A DNA stretch of 64,000 nucleotides from Pinus tabuliformis (GCA_031772625.1 CM062804.1:1019254514-1019318513); one strand, 5' to 3'. Positions 32,331 to 45,244 are shown, counted from the stretch's first letter. Numbers and translations are program-made. Notes: a model not told the origin generated them from the sequence alone.

Positions 32331-35300
32331 TGACTATTGTCTCTTGGAATTGCAGGGGGTTGGGGAGCAAGCAAAAAGAAGAAGCTATGTGAAGCTTGAT
32401 TAGGATAGAAACCCTAGATATCCTACTGATCCAGGAGACTAAGTTGGAGGAGAAGATCTTCCTCCAAGTAAGCAGGAATCTTTGGAGAAAAAGTGGAGGG
32501 CAGGTTGTCTCAGCCCAAGGAGCATCGGGAGGGCTGGGAGCTCTCTGGAATGAAGCCAAGTTGGAATTGGTCAATGGAAAGAAAAATACTCACTGGCAGC
32601 TTATGCAATTCATAAGCCGAGAAACAAGGGAGACCTTTAGCCTTTTTAATGTTTATGTGCCGGTAAATGCAAGGGAAAAGAAGCAGTGTTGGGACTCAAT
32701 CAAACTCATGGCTGAGGAAGAAACTCTGGGAAATATTATCATCGCAGGGGATCTGAATATAACTTTAAGCTCTTCCGAGAAGAGAGGTGGCAGCATAGTA
32801 AGGGATCCAGCGAGGGAATGGGTGGAGGACATCATGCAAGATTGGGATCTGCTTGACATCAAGCCCTTGAAAGGTAAGTATACTTGGTCAAATAAAAGAA
32901 TGGGTCCTGGCCATATTGTTGCACGATTAGATAGATTCCTTGTTCAAAGTTCCTATCTTCTCCTTGGTTTAGAAGCTAGGATGCTCATTCTGCCATGCAG
33001 CATTTCAGATCATAAACCCATAAGGTTGGAGCTCTCAGCACACAGAAATTTTGGGCCCATACCTTTTTGATTCAGTCCTTTATGGATTAAGCACTCAAAC
33101 TTTATGGATAAGGTTAAAGAAAGCTAGAATTGACCTATCACAGGGTCTCCTTTCTTTGTATGGGAGGAAAAATTAAGAAGAGTAAAGGTTGTTCTGAAGA
33201 GCTGGACTAAAACTCTTCCCAATCTGGCTGATGAAAGGAAGATGGCCCATGCCTCCCTCGAGAAGCACCAACTGCAAATGGAAGAGGAGGACCCCTCGGA
33301 GGCTTCTATAGCCAAAGAAGGAAACCTACAACAAATCTTCCACAAAGCTTGCTTGCAAGAGGAAGAATATTGGAGACAGAAATCCTCTAGTCTATGGTTG
33401 AAAGCGGGAGACAGGAATACCTCCTTCTTCCACAAGCAAGCCCAAGCTAGAAGGTCCTTTAACACAATATTTGAAATAAAGGAAGATTTTGTTACCCACA
33501 AGGATTTCACAAGTATCAAAGGGGATACCTTCTCCCATTTTGAGAAACTCTATAGTGAAGTCGAGGTTATGAGTCAGGACACAAGGTTCTTGGATGTTAT
33601 CCCCTCCAAGATCTCTTTAAGTATGAATCATCAGCTAGAAGCTAAAGTTACCAGAAAAGAAATAAAGGTTGCGCTCTATGAAATGGAGCTGCACAAAGCT
33701 CCGGGTCTGGATGGCTTCACAGCCAGATTCATCCAAGTCTATTAGCAAATAGTGAAGAAGGACCTGCATAGAATGGTTTTAAAATCTCAAAGTTGCCAGA
33801 AAATTGGAGGCAGCACAAATTCTGCCTTTCTCACCCTCATCCCAAAGGAGAAGGGAGCCAGCACTTTTAACAGGTTTCGTCCGATTTCGCTATGCAACAT
33901 TGGTTACAAGCTCATAACAAAGGTGATTGCCAACAGATTGAAGGTCCTCTTGCCCTCCATTATACCTGAAAATCAAGGGGGGTTCGTTCAGGGTAGGCAG
34001 ATCGTGGACAACATAATCCTCGTGCAAGAGGCTATTCATTCTAGTTTGCAGTGGAAAGAAAAAGGTATGGTGGTCAAGCTGGACCTAGCTAATGCATTTG
34101 ATCGAGTTCGTCACAATTTCCTCTTTGATGTGATGCATAAGTTTGGGTTTGGTCAGGAGTTTATTAGATGGGTCCAGGCTTGCATCTCTGAGCCCTAGAT
34201 TGCCCCTCTGGTGAATGGAAGAGCAACAGAGTTCTTTAAAGCCTCTAGAGGGCTACGCCAGGGCTTCCCTCTTTCTCCTCTTCTTTTTGTTTTGCAAGCT
34301 TTAGTTCTGAGCTTTTATTTAGAAAAGTGTCAGGTGGATCAAGAGATTACGAATCTTAGGATTGCTAGAGGTGTCAAGGATATTAATCACGCATTGTTCA
34401 TTGATGATTCTCTTCTGTTGGGTGCTGCCTCCGTATACTCTGCCTCCAGATTCAGGAAAGTGTTGGATGACTTCTGTGGTACTTCGGGTAGTAAACTAAA
34501 TGAAGGGAAATGCCATTTCTATGGTTGGAATATCTCCAACAGTGATCTCTCCTTAATATCCAGATGTTTGGACTTCGATGGCTCTGCTAGTTGGAATTCT
34601 TTCATCTATTTGGGCCTTCCTATCTTCCAAAGGAGTCACTCTAGCAAATATTGGCTCCCAATGGTTGAGAAATTCAAGAATAAAATTCAGTCTTGGGGTT
34701 TCTTGTGGCTGAATCTTTGCTGGGAAGACAATGCTTATTAAGTATGTTCTGACCAGCCTGCCTATCTTCCAATTCTCGGCCATGTTGGCTCCCACTAGCA
34801 TTCTCAAGAAGATGGAGGAGTGGATTCGAAGGTTTTTTTGGAAGGGCGGCAAGCAAAATGACAAGAAGATCCCCCTAGTCAGTTGGGACAAAGTTTCTAA
34901 GCCTCTGCTAGAAGGAGGTCTGAACTTCAAGGACCTGAGGACACAAAATATCGCTATGGGGGCTAAGATTCTGTGGAGACAAATAGCCCCGAAACCGGGC
35001 TGGGCTCAAAAGGCGCTATGGAAGAAATATTTCAGGGGTCAGAGGTTACGAAGCTTGGATGATCTCACCCCCACCATTAAAGGTTCTCAAATTCACAGGC
35101 TTTGCATGCAGGCCTTACCTCTGATACAAAAGCATTCCTTTTGGATCCCGGGTAATGGCAAGCTCATCAATATCTGGAACGACAAAATTATGAACGAAGA
35201 ACCATTAGGTGGTGTCCAAGAGCTCGCTGAGCTTCGAAGCTGGACGTTGAACAGCGACATCAAAACTTTGTGGGATATTTCTAGTTGGAAGGACAATGCG

Positions 35301-36568
35301 TGGGCAGGCTGGAAGAAACCTCAAATGCCGATTGCTCTAGATCAGGCGTGGTCATTCCTGCTGACTAAGCTGAAAGGAATGAGCCCGATTAATATCAGAA
35401 AACAAGATAAGAGAGGTTGGGGCTCTCAAACTGGTTCTTACACAGTTGCGCAAGGCTATGCACAGCTCAAAAAAATTCCCCATGTTCCTTGCTGCCCTGC
35501 GACTTGGAGAGGACTTTGGAGGCAGAAGTGTGTGCCAAAAATCGATTTCTTCAACTGGTTATTGTGTCACAACAACATTCTAACAGATGACAGGCTTAAG
35601 AAGAAAGGCTTCCTGGGCCCTTCCAGATGCGCCCTTTGCCTGGAAAATGAGGAAAATGCCTCTCATTTATTAATAGAATGCAGGTTCGCCAAAAGTATTT
35701 GGGTAGAAGCGATTTCCCCATGGGGATCCACTGTTACTTTGCCCAACTCTATTACTGGCTTCTTTGCCGATTGGGCTCACCTCTATCCCGAGAAGTTCCC
35801 CAAGAACAATTGGTTCAAGGCAGCTTGGCTTGCCTATCCAAAATTCATTTTTTGGCACATCTGGATTGAGCGCAATCACAGAATTTTTCAAGAGAAAGCA
35901 CAGAGGGTAAGCTTGTTTTGTCAAAAGCCAACAGCCTGCTCAAGGAATCTCTCGGTGAGAAGTTTGAGAAGCTGGAGAATAAAAATCTAAGTCCTCAAGA
36001 ACTGGCATGGGGGAGCAAGCTTGGTCTCCAGTATTCTAATGATGAGAGACAATACAACATTAGGAAAGACTGGCAGATGAGGCTTGTTGAGGGCGAATTC
36101 CACATGTGGCTCCAAAAGCATGCTAGCTCCTCCTTGTTTTTTGATGGGGCTACCAAAGGCAATCTGGGGATTGCTGGGGCTGGAGGTGTCATCAGGAATG
36201 CGGATGGCAGCATAGAGAACAGGTATGCCTGGGGTTTGGGTCATAGTACCAACATGCAAGCAGAGGCCATGGCCCTGTTGCAGGGCCTAAAGCATTTACA
36301 GGATCTTGGTATCGAGAAAGCCATTATTCTTGGTGACTCCCAATCCTTGATTCGAATTCTCGTGGATAACACGTCCCCTCGTGACTTTCGGCTAGCAAGA
36401 GTGGTTACCAGAATAAGAAAGCTAGTTGGCTCCTTTCTTCAGGTGAACTTTTTCCACGTTCTTTAGCAAAATAATAAGGAAGCGGATGCGGAAGCTAACA
36501 AAGTTGTCCTCCTTCCTGTTGGCATTCAGATAAGAGACGGGGTTGAAGATTGGGATCCAATCCCTTAA
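32330..36568 (+). pseudogene. LINE B ORF2 (endonuclease, RT, RNase H)
   Basis: ATG 32,330 in TAATG. Endonuclease: SWNCRGLG, QETKL, AGDLNITLSS, SDHKPIRL all present, but a TGA follows EEAM near 32,390. Reverse transcriptase: FRPISLCNIGYK near 33,880, LDLANAFDRV near 34,080, GLRQGFPLSPLLF (Cys to Phe) near 34,245 and FIDDSLLLG near 34,397. A stop at 34,196-34,198 is shared with LINE A. A 419-codon open stretch (34,731-35,990) covers the thumb and zinc-binding region (CALCLENEENASHLL); a one-base change near 35,910 then shifts to the RNase H frame (FDGATKGN, AEAMALL, GDSQS, ADAEAN), ending at TAA 36,566. Confidence 0.9.
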
Positions 36569-36851
36569 TTTTGTTTCTCATGTTTTACTGTCTTTTACTT
36601 CAGCAGTTTGTTTGTATCCACAAGCTTGGGGAAATTCGGGAAATCGACTCATCTAACAGAGTTAAGAAGATCCAGAACATTAGGGTTACGGTATTAGTTT
36701 ATCTATCTGTTGAGGACAGTCGGTTCTTGGGCTTTCTGAATGTAACCGGCCAGCAGGCTTTGACTTTCTTTTAATACAAAGTATAACCGTTTTCATTTAT
36801 AAAAAAAAAAAAAAAAAAACAACAACAACAACAACTAATTAATGTTGCTTT

Positions 36852-39800
36852 GACAATTGTTGAAAGACAGAAAAAATATCAACAAAAGGCAAGGACCATG
36901 CTATAATGAAATATTAATGCAATACTTCTTCCTTGAGCCTTACAAATAATGAGGCCTATGTTGAAGTTAAAGACCTTGTCTGATTATGCCAACATGAATG
37001 CCTCGTAAATAAAGAAATAGATCGTGATTTGCTACCTTCAAAATCAGAGGTCGTTTTGGTACAATTCATCATCAAATTCTCCTTTCCTAGAAAGGAAGCA
37101 TAGAATTTTCTTGATTTATATCTTTCTATCTCCTTGTTTCCATCGCTAGGTGATGAGAGTTCAGACTGAATTGACAAATTTTGTGTCATTCATGCAAGAG
37201 TATTTTTCTCTTGAGAATATGTTGTTCTATGTTATATTTTCTTTAGGTACTCTTCTTGCCAACCTGAAGAATCTTAAGATTGTACTATAATGAACCTAGC
37301 TTTTGTACAAATCCTACTTCCATATTGATGAGGATTTTATATGGATGTCGTTAACCATTTTATGTTGATTTGATTTCATACTCACTGAGTATGTTTTTTT
37401 CTTTGTGGGTTCTTGACCTATTAAAGATTGTTTAATCTACTAAGTTTTCATTGTATTTCTGAGTGTCTTAAAAGGAACTGATTTATATTTTAGTAGTTGA
37501 TATGAAGTTGGTCACTTTTGTTCTTTGTGCAAATAGTAAAAAATATATGGAGTGATGGCTTTCATCACTTCAAGAGCAGTAAAAACAAGGCTATTGAGAA
37601 AAGAACTCCAACATCGAGAGAGATTTGGTAGCAGCTGTGGAATTGGTGAACATGTCTTGCTCTGTGGTGTTGGCTACTGGGCATAGCTTTCTTGATCTTG
37701 TATAGAAGAAAGTAAATTTTCATTTAGCTTATACTACATTAACCATGAAATTGCCAACATTCAAGGCACACTTGCCATCACATTTGTAGAGAAAATTATA
37801 ACAGAGTATCACACTTTTCTTATCATATCTAAATGCTCCTATATGCAACGCTTTCATCACTTCAAGAGTAGTAAAAACAAGTCTATTGAGAAAATAACTC
37901 CAACACTGAGAGAGATTTGGTAGCAATTATGGAATTGGTGAACATGTCTTGCTCTGTGGTGTTGGCTATTGGGCATAGCTTTCTTGATCTTGTATAGAAG
38001 ACTATAAATTTGCATTTAGCTTATATTACATTAACCATGAAATTGCCAAGATTTAGGGCACAATTGCCATGACATTTGTAGAGAAAATTACAACAGAGTA
38101 TCACACTTTTCTTATCAGATCTAAATGGTCCTATATGCAAAAGCTACCTTGTGCCTCATAGTTATAATTTGTGCAAGGAGGAGGAGTGTCAAGGTGCAAG
38201 GTAGAATAAGAAGAGGGGAAGTCAGGATTGACCAGTGTATGAAGAATCTTGTTTGGGACTTAAGATTGATGTCATAACACCCTTATTTATGCATTGCACG
38301 TGCTTTTATAATAAGTTGCTTGATTCTCTAAGGTGATTTAGAATAGCAAAAGTGATGTGAGCTATAAGCTCCCTATTTGAAATAATCGTGACATGTTCTA
38401 GAAAGTACTATGTTGATGCAATTTTTTAATAGCTAAAATTATCTTTATGACTAACCTTGTACACCCTATACTATGTTCATCAGGCTCAAAGTTGGGCTAC
38501 GTTAGTTGTATTACTGTAGTTGAAGCTCATGAGCATAGCTTAAGCAGAAACCTATTGTTAGCATTGCTCAGTATATGCTTGTTAAATAGAGCATATTTGA
38601 GGAAGGCTTACCATAATATCTGTAACAGATGCACATACGTTATCAGATTATCTTTGGGTTTGCAAGATGTATTATGTGATGGACAAAAAATTCTCTTAAA
38701 TTACTCATTATGTTATCTCTTAAATTACTTACAAAATTGAGGTTATTAAGAGTTAATATATTTCTAGTTATTTTTTATCTTGTTTATGTTTCATAACATT
38801 GGAAAGAATAAAAATTCATAAATATAAAATACAAAAAACTCTAAGTTATAATTAGCATTTTCTTTTATCAATTTCGATATTTCCATAAATTTCTACATAT
38901 CCTTTACAAGAAAACAATACACTATTTCCATATACCTTAATCCTTCACAGCTAACAATGTTGTGAAACCTTTTCTCTAAACAAAGAATAGTCTAGTTTCA
39001 AATAAATAAAAAAAAACCCTACCTCCTCTCTCCTCTTATCTTATCCTTCCATTTCTTGTCAAATAGGAGGCCCATGCCTTTTTTTTTAAGTATTTACATC
39101 AATATAAATCATCACCTCCTTTAAACAAGCAACTAGGCATATATAGCATCACCTCCTTTAAACAAGCAACTAGGCATATATAGCATGCTCAAGCATAGTT
39201 TGAGCGAACAAAATGATGCCCAACTAAGAATCAAATGATACCTTGCAAACCCCTAGACTTATTTTACCAACAAAACATTTTATATACCAAAGAGACTTGT
39301 ATATTGTAGTCAGCCTAACCCACTTGTAATCACTGCACATAGCTAATATCATGGATGAATTATTGTATTCTCCCAAAATCATGTCAGCAACCATATTTCT
39401 CCAAGACCGTCTTCCTAACAAAATTCCTTACCATCAATCTTGAGCATTCATACCGTATGATCTTTAGCATAAATAAATTTAGCTAAATCTTGGGCATTCA
39501 TATCGTATGATCTTTACCATAGATAAATTTAGCTATGAATTATTTACTTTCCCAAGGCCATGTCAACAATAGTAGCAAATGTCCTTACCATCAATCTCGG
39601 GCACTCATGTTGTGTGATCTTTAGCATAGATAAATTTAAGCAAAGGATCTCTTATTTGATTGTATTCCAAACCCATCACAATCATTAATTTTATCTCACA
39701 CAATTATGTTATTGATAAAAATATCTCTGACCAAATAAAGTTAACGTAAAAAAGATTATTATTCTTCGTGACCACATGAATAAACACTAACTTGAAATTA

Positions 39801-39965
39801 ATTATAAAGAATATGAGATCAAATAAATAAATAAATTGAAAATTTAAATTTGATTTTGATTTTTTTTTCTTCAATATTATCACATTCAATCAACCATCGA
39901 GACATTCAATTTCACTCATATATTTAAATATAAAAACAAAAATCAACCACCCTACATCTATGCGT
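36852..39965. other. Unit 2 non-coding flank
   Basis: Collinear with 27,795-30,930 of unit 1, without the exon-like insert. It has an extra doublet of about 42 bp (ATCACCTCCTTTAAACAAGC at 39,110 and 39,148). No gene recognised. Confidence 0.5.
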
Positions 39966-40143
39966 AATTCTTATTTCCACCTTTATAGCATTATAAATGC
40001 CCTCTGATATGCGAGGGAAATAGCGCTCGCCCTCTGAGTGACAACACGTGAAGAGAGAGGGCGAGCGTGGAGAGAGGGCGAGCGCTATTTCCCTAACATG
40101 TCAAAGGACATTTATAATGCTATAGAAGTGGAAATAGAAATTT
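39966..40143. mobile_element. Fold-back (MITE-like) element, unit 2 only
   Basis: Imperfect inverted repeat with arms of about 70 bp (39,966-40,035 and 40,073-40,143) and a 37-bp spacer. The inner 20 bp (AAATAGCGCTCGCCCTCT part) match perfectly, and the arms are GC-richer than the flanks. No protein. Clear flanking duplications were not identified. The arms form a strong hairpin if transcribed. Confidence 0.75.
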
Positions 40144-40200
40144 CCCTACATCCACTCCAAGTTAATAATATTGGCTGTCAAAAAATAATAATAATAATAA

Positions 40201-40320
40201 CGTGATGAATATGTCGATAGTGATCATTAAATAAGCTTTTTCTTAGCCATGTTACGTGTGAGGAATATGTCGATAGTGATCATTAAATAAGCTTTTTCTT
40301 AGCCATGTTACGTGATGATC
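40201..40320. repeat. 59-bp tandem doublet
   Basis: GAATATGTCGATAGTGATCA block to CCATGTTACGTG twice in succession; unit 1 has one diverged copy near 30,965. Confidence 0.8.
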
Positions 40321-40349
40321 AACATTTCGTAAAACAAACACGTAATAAA

Positions 40350-41235
40350 GGAAGAAAAATGGCAAAGTAGTCACACGGAAAAAAAAATAAAAATATTAAA
40401 ACACTAAGGAAGTTGAAGATAAGGAAAACAAACATCAAACACTATATACATTTCCTGCAGCCACCTCTGGGCACATTATATTTGCTCATGATTATAAAGT
40501 TCAAGAAAATTTGTCCGATAATCTGAATATTAATTTAATACCACAGTTTCTGAAACAAAGTTGTGTCAGCGAGAGACATGGCCAGTTCCTCAAATCAGCA
40601 TTGCCATGGATTTAAAGTCCTTAATGATCACTCATATAACACCATGGGGTTAAGGTACTTAATGTTTATTAAATAAATTAAATGCTAATGGATTTATAAT
40701 TCCTTAAACGTAATTAAATAAATTTTTCAAGGAAAAGAAATATACTAATTGAACTAGAGCGAAAATAGCAAGAATAAAAAACTATCCTTTCAAACATGAA
40801 CTATTTAGCAAGAATGAAAATCGTGTGATTTTCAATTACAAAATTTCACTCACATACTAATGATAACTTAATCCATATTAATAGATAACACTCCAGGATA
40901 ATTATCTCCACGAAGTTCCACGTTAATCATAACAATAATCAAGCTTTCTTGAACCTCAACCAATACTATTAACATACCATTTCAATTTCGTATATGCAGT
41001 CATGGTCTAACTTGTCTATCACCATCCATGTTGAGTGAGAACAATTATCACCATTAATTTAAACTGAAAAGGTGTGCAATTTGAACCATATTAAATAGAT
41101 CAATAATAGAGATCTGAATGTTACAAAGACATACAATGGTTGAGGAACACCATGTCTCGCAAGTGCCACAACGTTATTCATGCAATTCCACTGGGTTGTG
41201 TAAGATGGCATGTCTTCGTCCGTTGTTGGATGCTA
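40350..41235. other. Sequence present only in unit 2
   Basis: About 0.9 kb of AT-rich DNA with no counterpart in unit 1, where ACACGTAATAACACG joins directly to the CCAATATCATTATG block. No gene recognised. Confidence 0.5.
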
Positions 41236-41263
41236 TCCCGCGACCAATATCATTATGCAACCA

Positions 41264-41920
41264 GTTGCACCAAAGAGCCACGAAGAGATTCAGTCTCTGC
41301 TGCACAGGCCATGTGATCTACCAATGTCACCATGGTTTTACAATGCCAACACCCATAGACCTCTTCCCTATGGACAACAACCAACGGAAAGCTGAAGCTC
41401 TATTAAGGTGTGAGGCAGGGATGGAGGGGCACAGGCTTTCACCTGTCCTATCTTTCCATCAACACCCAATTGATATTAGGAAAATCTTCATTTTCTTGTA
41501 TATTTTATTTGAACCAGGGTTAATTTATCTCAGAATTTCATGTAAGTTTTATACCATGTATTTTGTGGTCATTGCTCTGTCATAACCCAAGTACATATCT
41601 GTAGTAAATCACATAACAAATATATGTTTTCACAAAATAAATTTCAAAAGAAAAATGGGAAATTTCTCAAACAAATCTCGTGCGAATAAGTGCAATAAAA
41701 AGCAGGTGTTGCTGCAACCACTAGGCCAAGAGCCAGCAAGGCGACCATTGTCCACGATCCAAAGTGGAGATCTTCAAGCATCACATGAAAGAACCTGGAA
41801 GAGGTTCGACATCCACTCCACAACCAAGTGATCCCTAAGAGTCAGCAGGGCTCTACACTGCCACCACACAATAGACCCCTTCACTATGGCCAACCACTAA
41901 TAGGAAGGTGGAGCTCCACT
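41264..41920. repeat. Diverged repeat pair around 41,290 and 41,800
   Basis: The stretch at 41,290-41,410 (GCTGCACAGGCCATGTGATC to CTCTATTAAGG) is matched in diverged form at 41,808-41,925 (CTCCACAACCAAGTGATC to CTCCACTAAGG). The first copy is also in unit 1 (31,155-31,270). A 155-codon frame at 41,118-41,585 spans the first copy, but it has no recognisable domain and the second copy does not keep the frame. Confidence 0.45.
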
Positions 41921-42379
41921 AAGGTTCTTATGCAGATGCAAACTCTATTGTAGAGATCACCTTGTGGGGTAATGTGCGGCATCTTGTACAATTAACAAGT
42001 AGTCGAAGACAACACGCAAAATTATTTGGGTTGATAAGAAGTACCTTCAAAGAGGAGAACGAAGTGTCTTCCCGTGAATCACTAAACAGAGCGCGATATT
42101 TCACCAGAGAACCGAGTAAGAAATTTGCTGGAAGAAGCGTCGAATTGCGAAAGAACAGAGCAAGAAATTTGCTGGAAGAAGCACATGTATGTTGAATAAA
42201 AAGAAATGGAGGTTAACCCTATGAGGCTATCTGTGTGTGGAGGAAGGGTTGTATTCAGTTTTTGCCCTAATTGTTAGTCTATTTCTCTCTTTGCTAATTA
42301 TTAGTTTTTTTTTTTTTTAACTATTAGTTTTGTTGTTAATTATTAATTTGACTGCACACCATTTTTCAATCGTCTAACA
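41921..42379. other. Unassigned, short basic frame
   Basis: A 77-codon plus frame at 41,962-42,195 is Arg/Glu-rich and includes a doublet (AGNKFAGRS-like / ARNLLEEA) from a short internal repeat of GAAATTTGCTGGAAGAAGC. Function unknown, probably not a gene. Confidence 0.25.
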
Positions 42380-43860
42380 CTCAATCCAACATTGTAGACC
42401 AGTGGAGAGTGGCAGCCACCGGAGTTTTTCTCAAAGGGAAATGACTTACAGCGTAATTAATTATAATTAGTTATTTTATTTTTATTTATTTATTTTTTTA
42501 TGTAATTTGACAGAGTTAAATTGTTTTATTAATAATTGCACCAAGACCAACCTAGTATGGTAGAGATGTTGTAATGTAATGTTTAACATTTTGACTAAGT
42601 CAAATTACATAAAAATAAAATTAATTAAAAATATTAATGTAATGTAAATGTCAAAATAAAAATAAAAAATAAAAAATAAAAATAACCAAATAAAATAAAA
42701 TTGACCCATGGTATTCATGTGGAATGTAGCTTAGTCAAAGGGAGAAATTAAACCATCCTAGATCCATCTTAACTCCAAACCTACCAAGCACCGAGGCATA
42801 CCTCTTTCAGAGTGAAAAGAGATTTGATCCCTCTTAGCCTTGGTAGATCCAGAGTTAAGATGGATCTCGACTAGTTATAATTATTATTTTATTTTATTTT
42901 ATTTTGTGTATCTATAGCTCAGTGTGGTAGAGATGTTGAAATGTTGAACATTTTTCTAAGCCAAAATAAAATAAAATAAAAAACATAAAATTCTCCAACC
43001 CATGGTTTTTTCCTATGGTATTCACCTCTAGTGTGGCCTATTTAACAGTTAATAATTAAGCCAACCTATATTCATTTTAACTCCAGATTTACCAAGCCCT
43101 TAAAGGGATCAAATCTCTTTTCACTCTAAAAGAGGTTTTCACCTCAAATGAGATATTTGATCCCTCTTAAATCTTAGTAGATTTTGAGTTAAGATCAATA
43201 TATTTAACAACTAATAATTAAGCCAACCTATATCCATTTTAACTTCGGATTTACCAAACCCCTAGAGGGATCAAATCTCTTTTCACTCTAAAGGAGGTTT
43301 GCACCTCAAATGAGAGATTTGATCCCTCTTGACTCTTGGTAGATTCAGAATTAAGATTGATCTAGACTGGTTATGTAATTTGACCAAGTGAAAATGTTTA
43401 AGAGGATAGAACATTACAACATCTCTTTTGTATTAGGTTGGAGAGCACCTATTGGCCAATCAAGAATATAATTATGATTATGGAAAATTGCAATTTCACA
43501 AAAATTAGAATGTGGATAAGTTGACTTTTTCTTTATTTTATTATATTTTGTTCTAGCCCATATGGTAGAGATGTTGTAATGTAATGTCTTGTTTAAGATT
43601 TTGACTCAATTAAATTACATTAAATAATAATAATAATAAAACATTAAATTAATAATCATAATTATAATTAACAATTAAACCAACTGATATCCATCTTAAC
43701 TTCGGATCTATCAAGCTCGAGAGCGATTAAATCTCTTGGCATGCAAACCTTTTTTAGAGTGAAAAGAGATTTGATCCCTTTGGTAGATACAAAGCTAAGA
43801 TGGATCTAGGTTAGTTATATTACAAAGAAATTATCTAGAAGAAAAAGTTATAAAGAGCCG
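42380..43860. repeat. Cluster of fold-back elements
   Basis: At least four related imperfect palindromes near 42,755-42,870, 43,070-43,195, 43,215-43,360 and 43,685-43,815. Each starts near ATCCATCTTAACTCC and AACCTACCAAG, and ends CTTGGTAGATCC then AGTTAAGATGGATCT. Centres carry GATCAAATCTCTTTTCACTC and its reverse complement. Between them recur blocks around TGGTAGAGATGTTGTAATGT and TTTGACTAAGTCAAATTAC, itself an inverted repeat. No protein; MITE-like. Confidence 0.7.
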
Positions 43861-44880
43861 CCTCTTAGTTTTGCCCAAATTAACCCTAATCTTGTTTGTT
43901 AACCCAACAAATCTCTCCATGGAATTAAGCAAGCATCATAACCTTGGTGTGAGAAGATGGACGTATTTTTGCTTATTCAAGGAATTTCTAAGTATTGAGA
44001 TTATTTTAATCTTAACAACTTATTTAATATGTTCGATGGGATAATGTTGTGTTTGTCAAAAGTTATAAATTGGTTGAAGCAAATATGGTGTTTAGCGTGG
44101 CTAGAATGTTTCACAATGACAAATTTAATAATGTGATTATGATCAGTGTCAACAACATGTTATTTTAAGTCTTGTTTATGGATAAACTAATTTGGCAATG
44201 TATGGAAATTTACATGAGATTATGTATGAAAAATGAATCTCATAAACTCCTCAATGTAGGAGAGGGTCCATTTTATCTTTTACATATTTAAAAGTGTTTT
44301 TCAATGATTTAGAAGTTTTGAATGTGGTTTTAATGCTCCTTTTAATGAGAGTTTTGACGATTTTAATAATCACCCCTTAGATGAAAGAGGTGGGCATAAG
44401 CATTGATAATTTTGGACCAAGGTAAGGTTGTGAAATCAATTTGCATGCTACATGGTAAGTATTATTAATATGGATGTTGGAACAACAATCATTTCTTAAG
44501 GTTTTCCTGGGATGAGATTTCTCATCATTAAAAATATTTTTATTGGAGATATAAAGAGCCTTTATGGCTAAGGTATCGAGGACAACAAATTTTTGTATAG
44601 AGAGGCAGTGGGATTGGGCATTAAGGTATTTTCCAATGTAGATGTTCTTGTGACAGACTTGGTGAGGCAAGGAACTATCTATTTCTTTGGTCATAAGGAA
44701 ATTAAGGAAAACGAGGTTATTGTCATTATAAATCTCCATGATAAATTAGATAATCAAAGTAATCTTGTTAATATATTTAGAATTTGATGAAGAATATAAT
44801 GTTGATGGGGCCAAATTACACAAGAACCATCCATAGACCAACATTTAGGCTTTAAGGGGTGGTTATTGAGAGCCTTTTTC
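43861..44880. other. Unassigned sequence
   Basis: Frames of 120 codons (-, 44,377-44,739) and 64 codons (+, 44,593-44,787) overlap each other and have no recognisable domain. Confidence 0.3.
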
Positions 44881-45244
44881 TCATAATATGCCACACATAA
44901 ATTTATAATGATTGAAGACAAGAGAAAACCCTCGGCAATAATGTGACATTGATCCAGATCTTAGAGGGCCAAGATCAAAGATATTTGACCATTGAGAGAG
45001 AGAAGAGAAACACACAATATGGAAAAGAAAGGAACTCTTTATTAAATAAGAAAAAAGGTTACAACTACATTGTGTAAACTTGTTTGTCATTTTACAAGGT
45101 GATGCTAGTTATTTATAGCCTTCTTGAGTTACAATACCATGGGTGGATGCCACTTTCCCTTCAAATCAATCCTCCCCCTTAGGAAACAATGGTCCCCATT
45201 GTGTGAAGGTCTCTCCTAAGAAGTGTTTGTTGAATATGAGCCCA
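44881..45244 (-). repeat. LTR-like sequence, minus strand, borders unclear
   Basis: Contains minus-strand GGCTATAAATAA (near 45,109-45,120) and, further along that strand, a TTTAATAAAGAG poly(A)-signal-like stretch. A block ACAATACCATGGGT resembles one in the LTR at 50,184-50,619. LTR ends were not located. Confidence 0.35.

Larger units (their letters stand above)
31403..36832 (+). mobile_element. LINE B, duplicate of LINE A lacking its 5' end
   Basis: Collinear with 22,407-27,775, and followed by the same right flank as LINE A (AACTAATTAATGTTGCTTT at 36,833-36,851). It is therefore a copy made by segmental duplication, not retrotransposition. The A-run is longer (about 19) with five CAA-type repeats. 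It preserves some features better than LINE A (CCHC knuckle, QETKL, SDHKP). Confidence 0.9.
31403..41536. repeat. Tandem segmental duplication, unit 2
   Basis: 10,134 bp, same orientation and order as unit 1, with extra DNA near 39,900-40,190 and 40,350-41,235. The 3' border CTCAGAAT at 41,529-41,536 matches the unit 1 end, after which the sequences part. Confidence 0.88.

Noticed and set aside
31403-36832. LINE B as an independent retrotransposition
   Set aside because: It shares the right flank and right target site duplication of LINE A and begins at the segmental duplication junction.
41118-41585. 155-codon frame as a host gene
   Set aside because: Its middle recurs in diverged repeat copies that do not keep the frame; no domain.
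44377-44787. Overlapping plus and minus frames
   Set aside because: No motif on either strand; AT-rich chance frames are likely.
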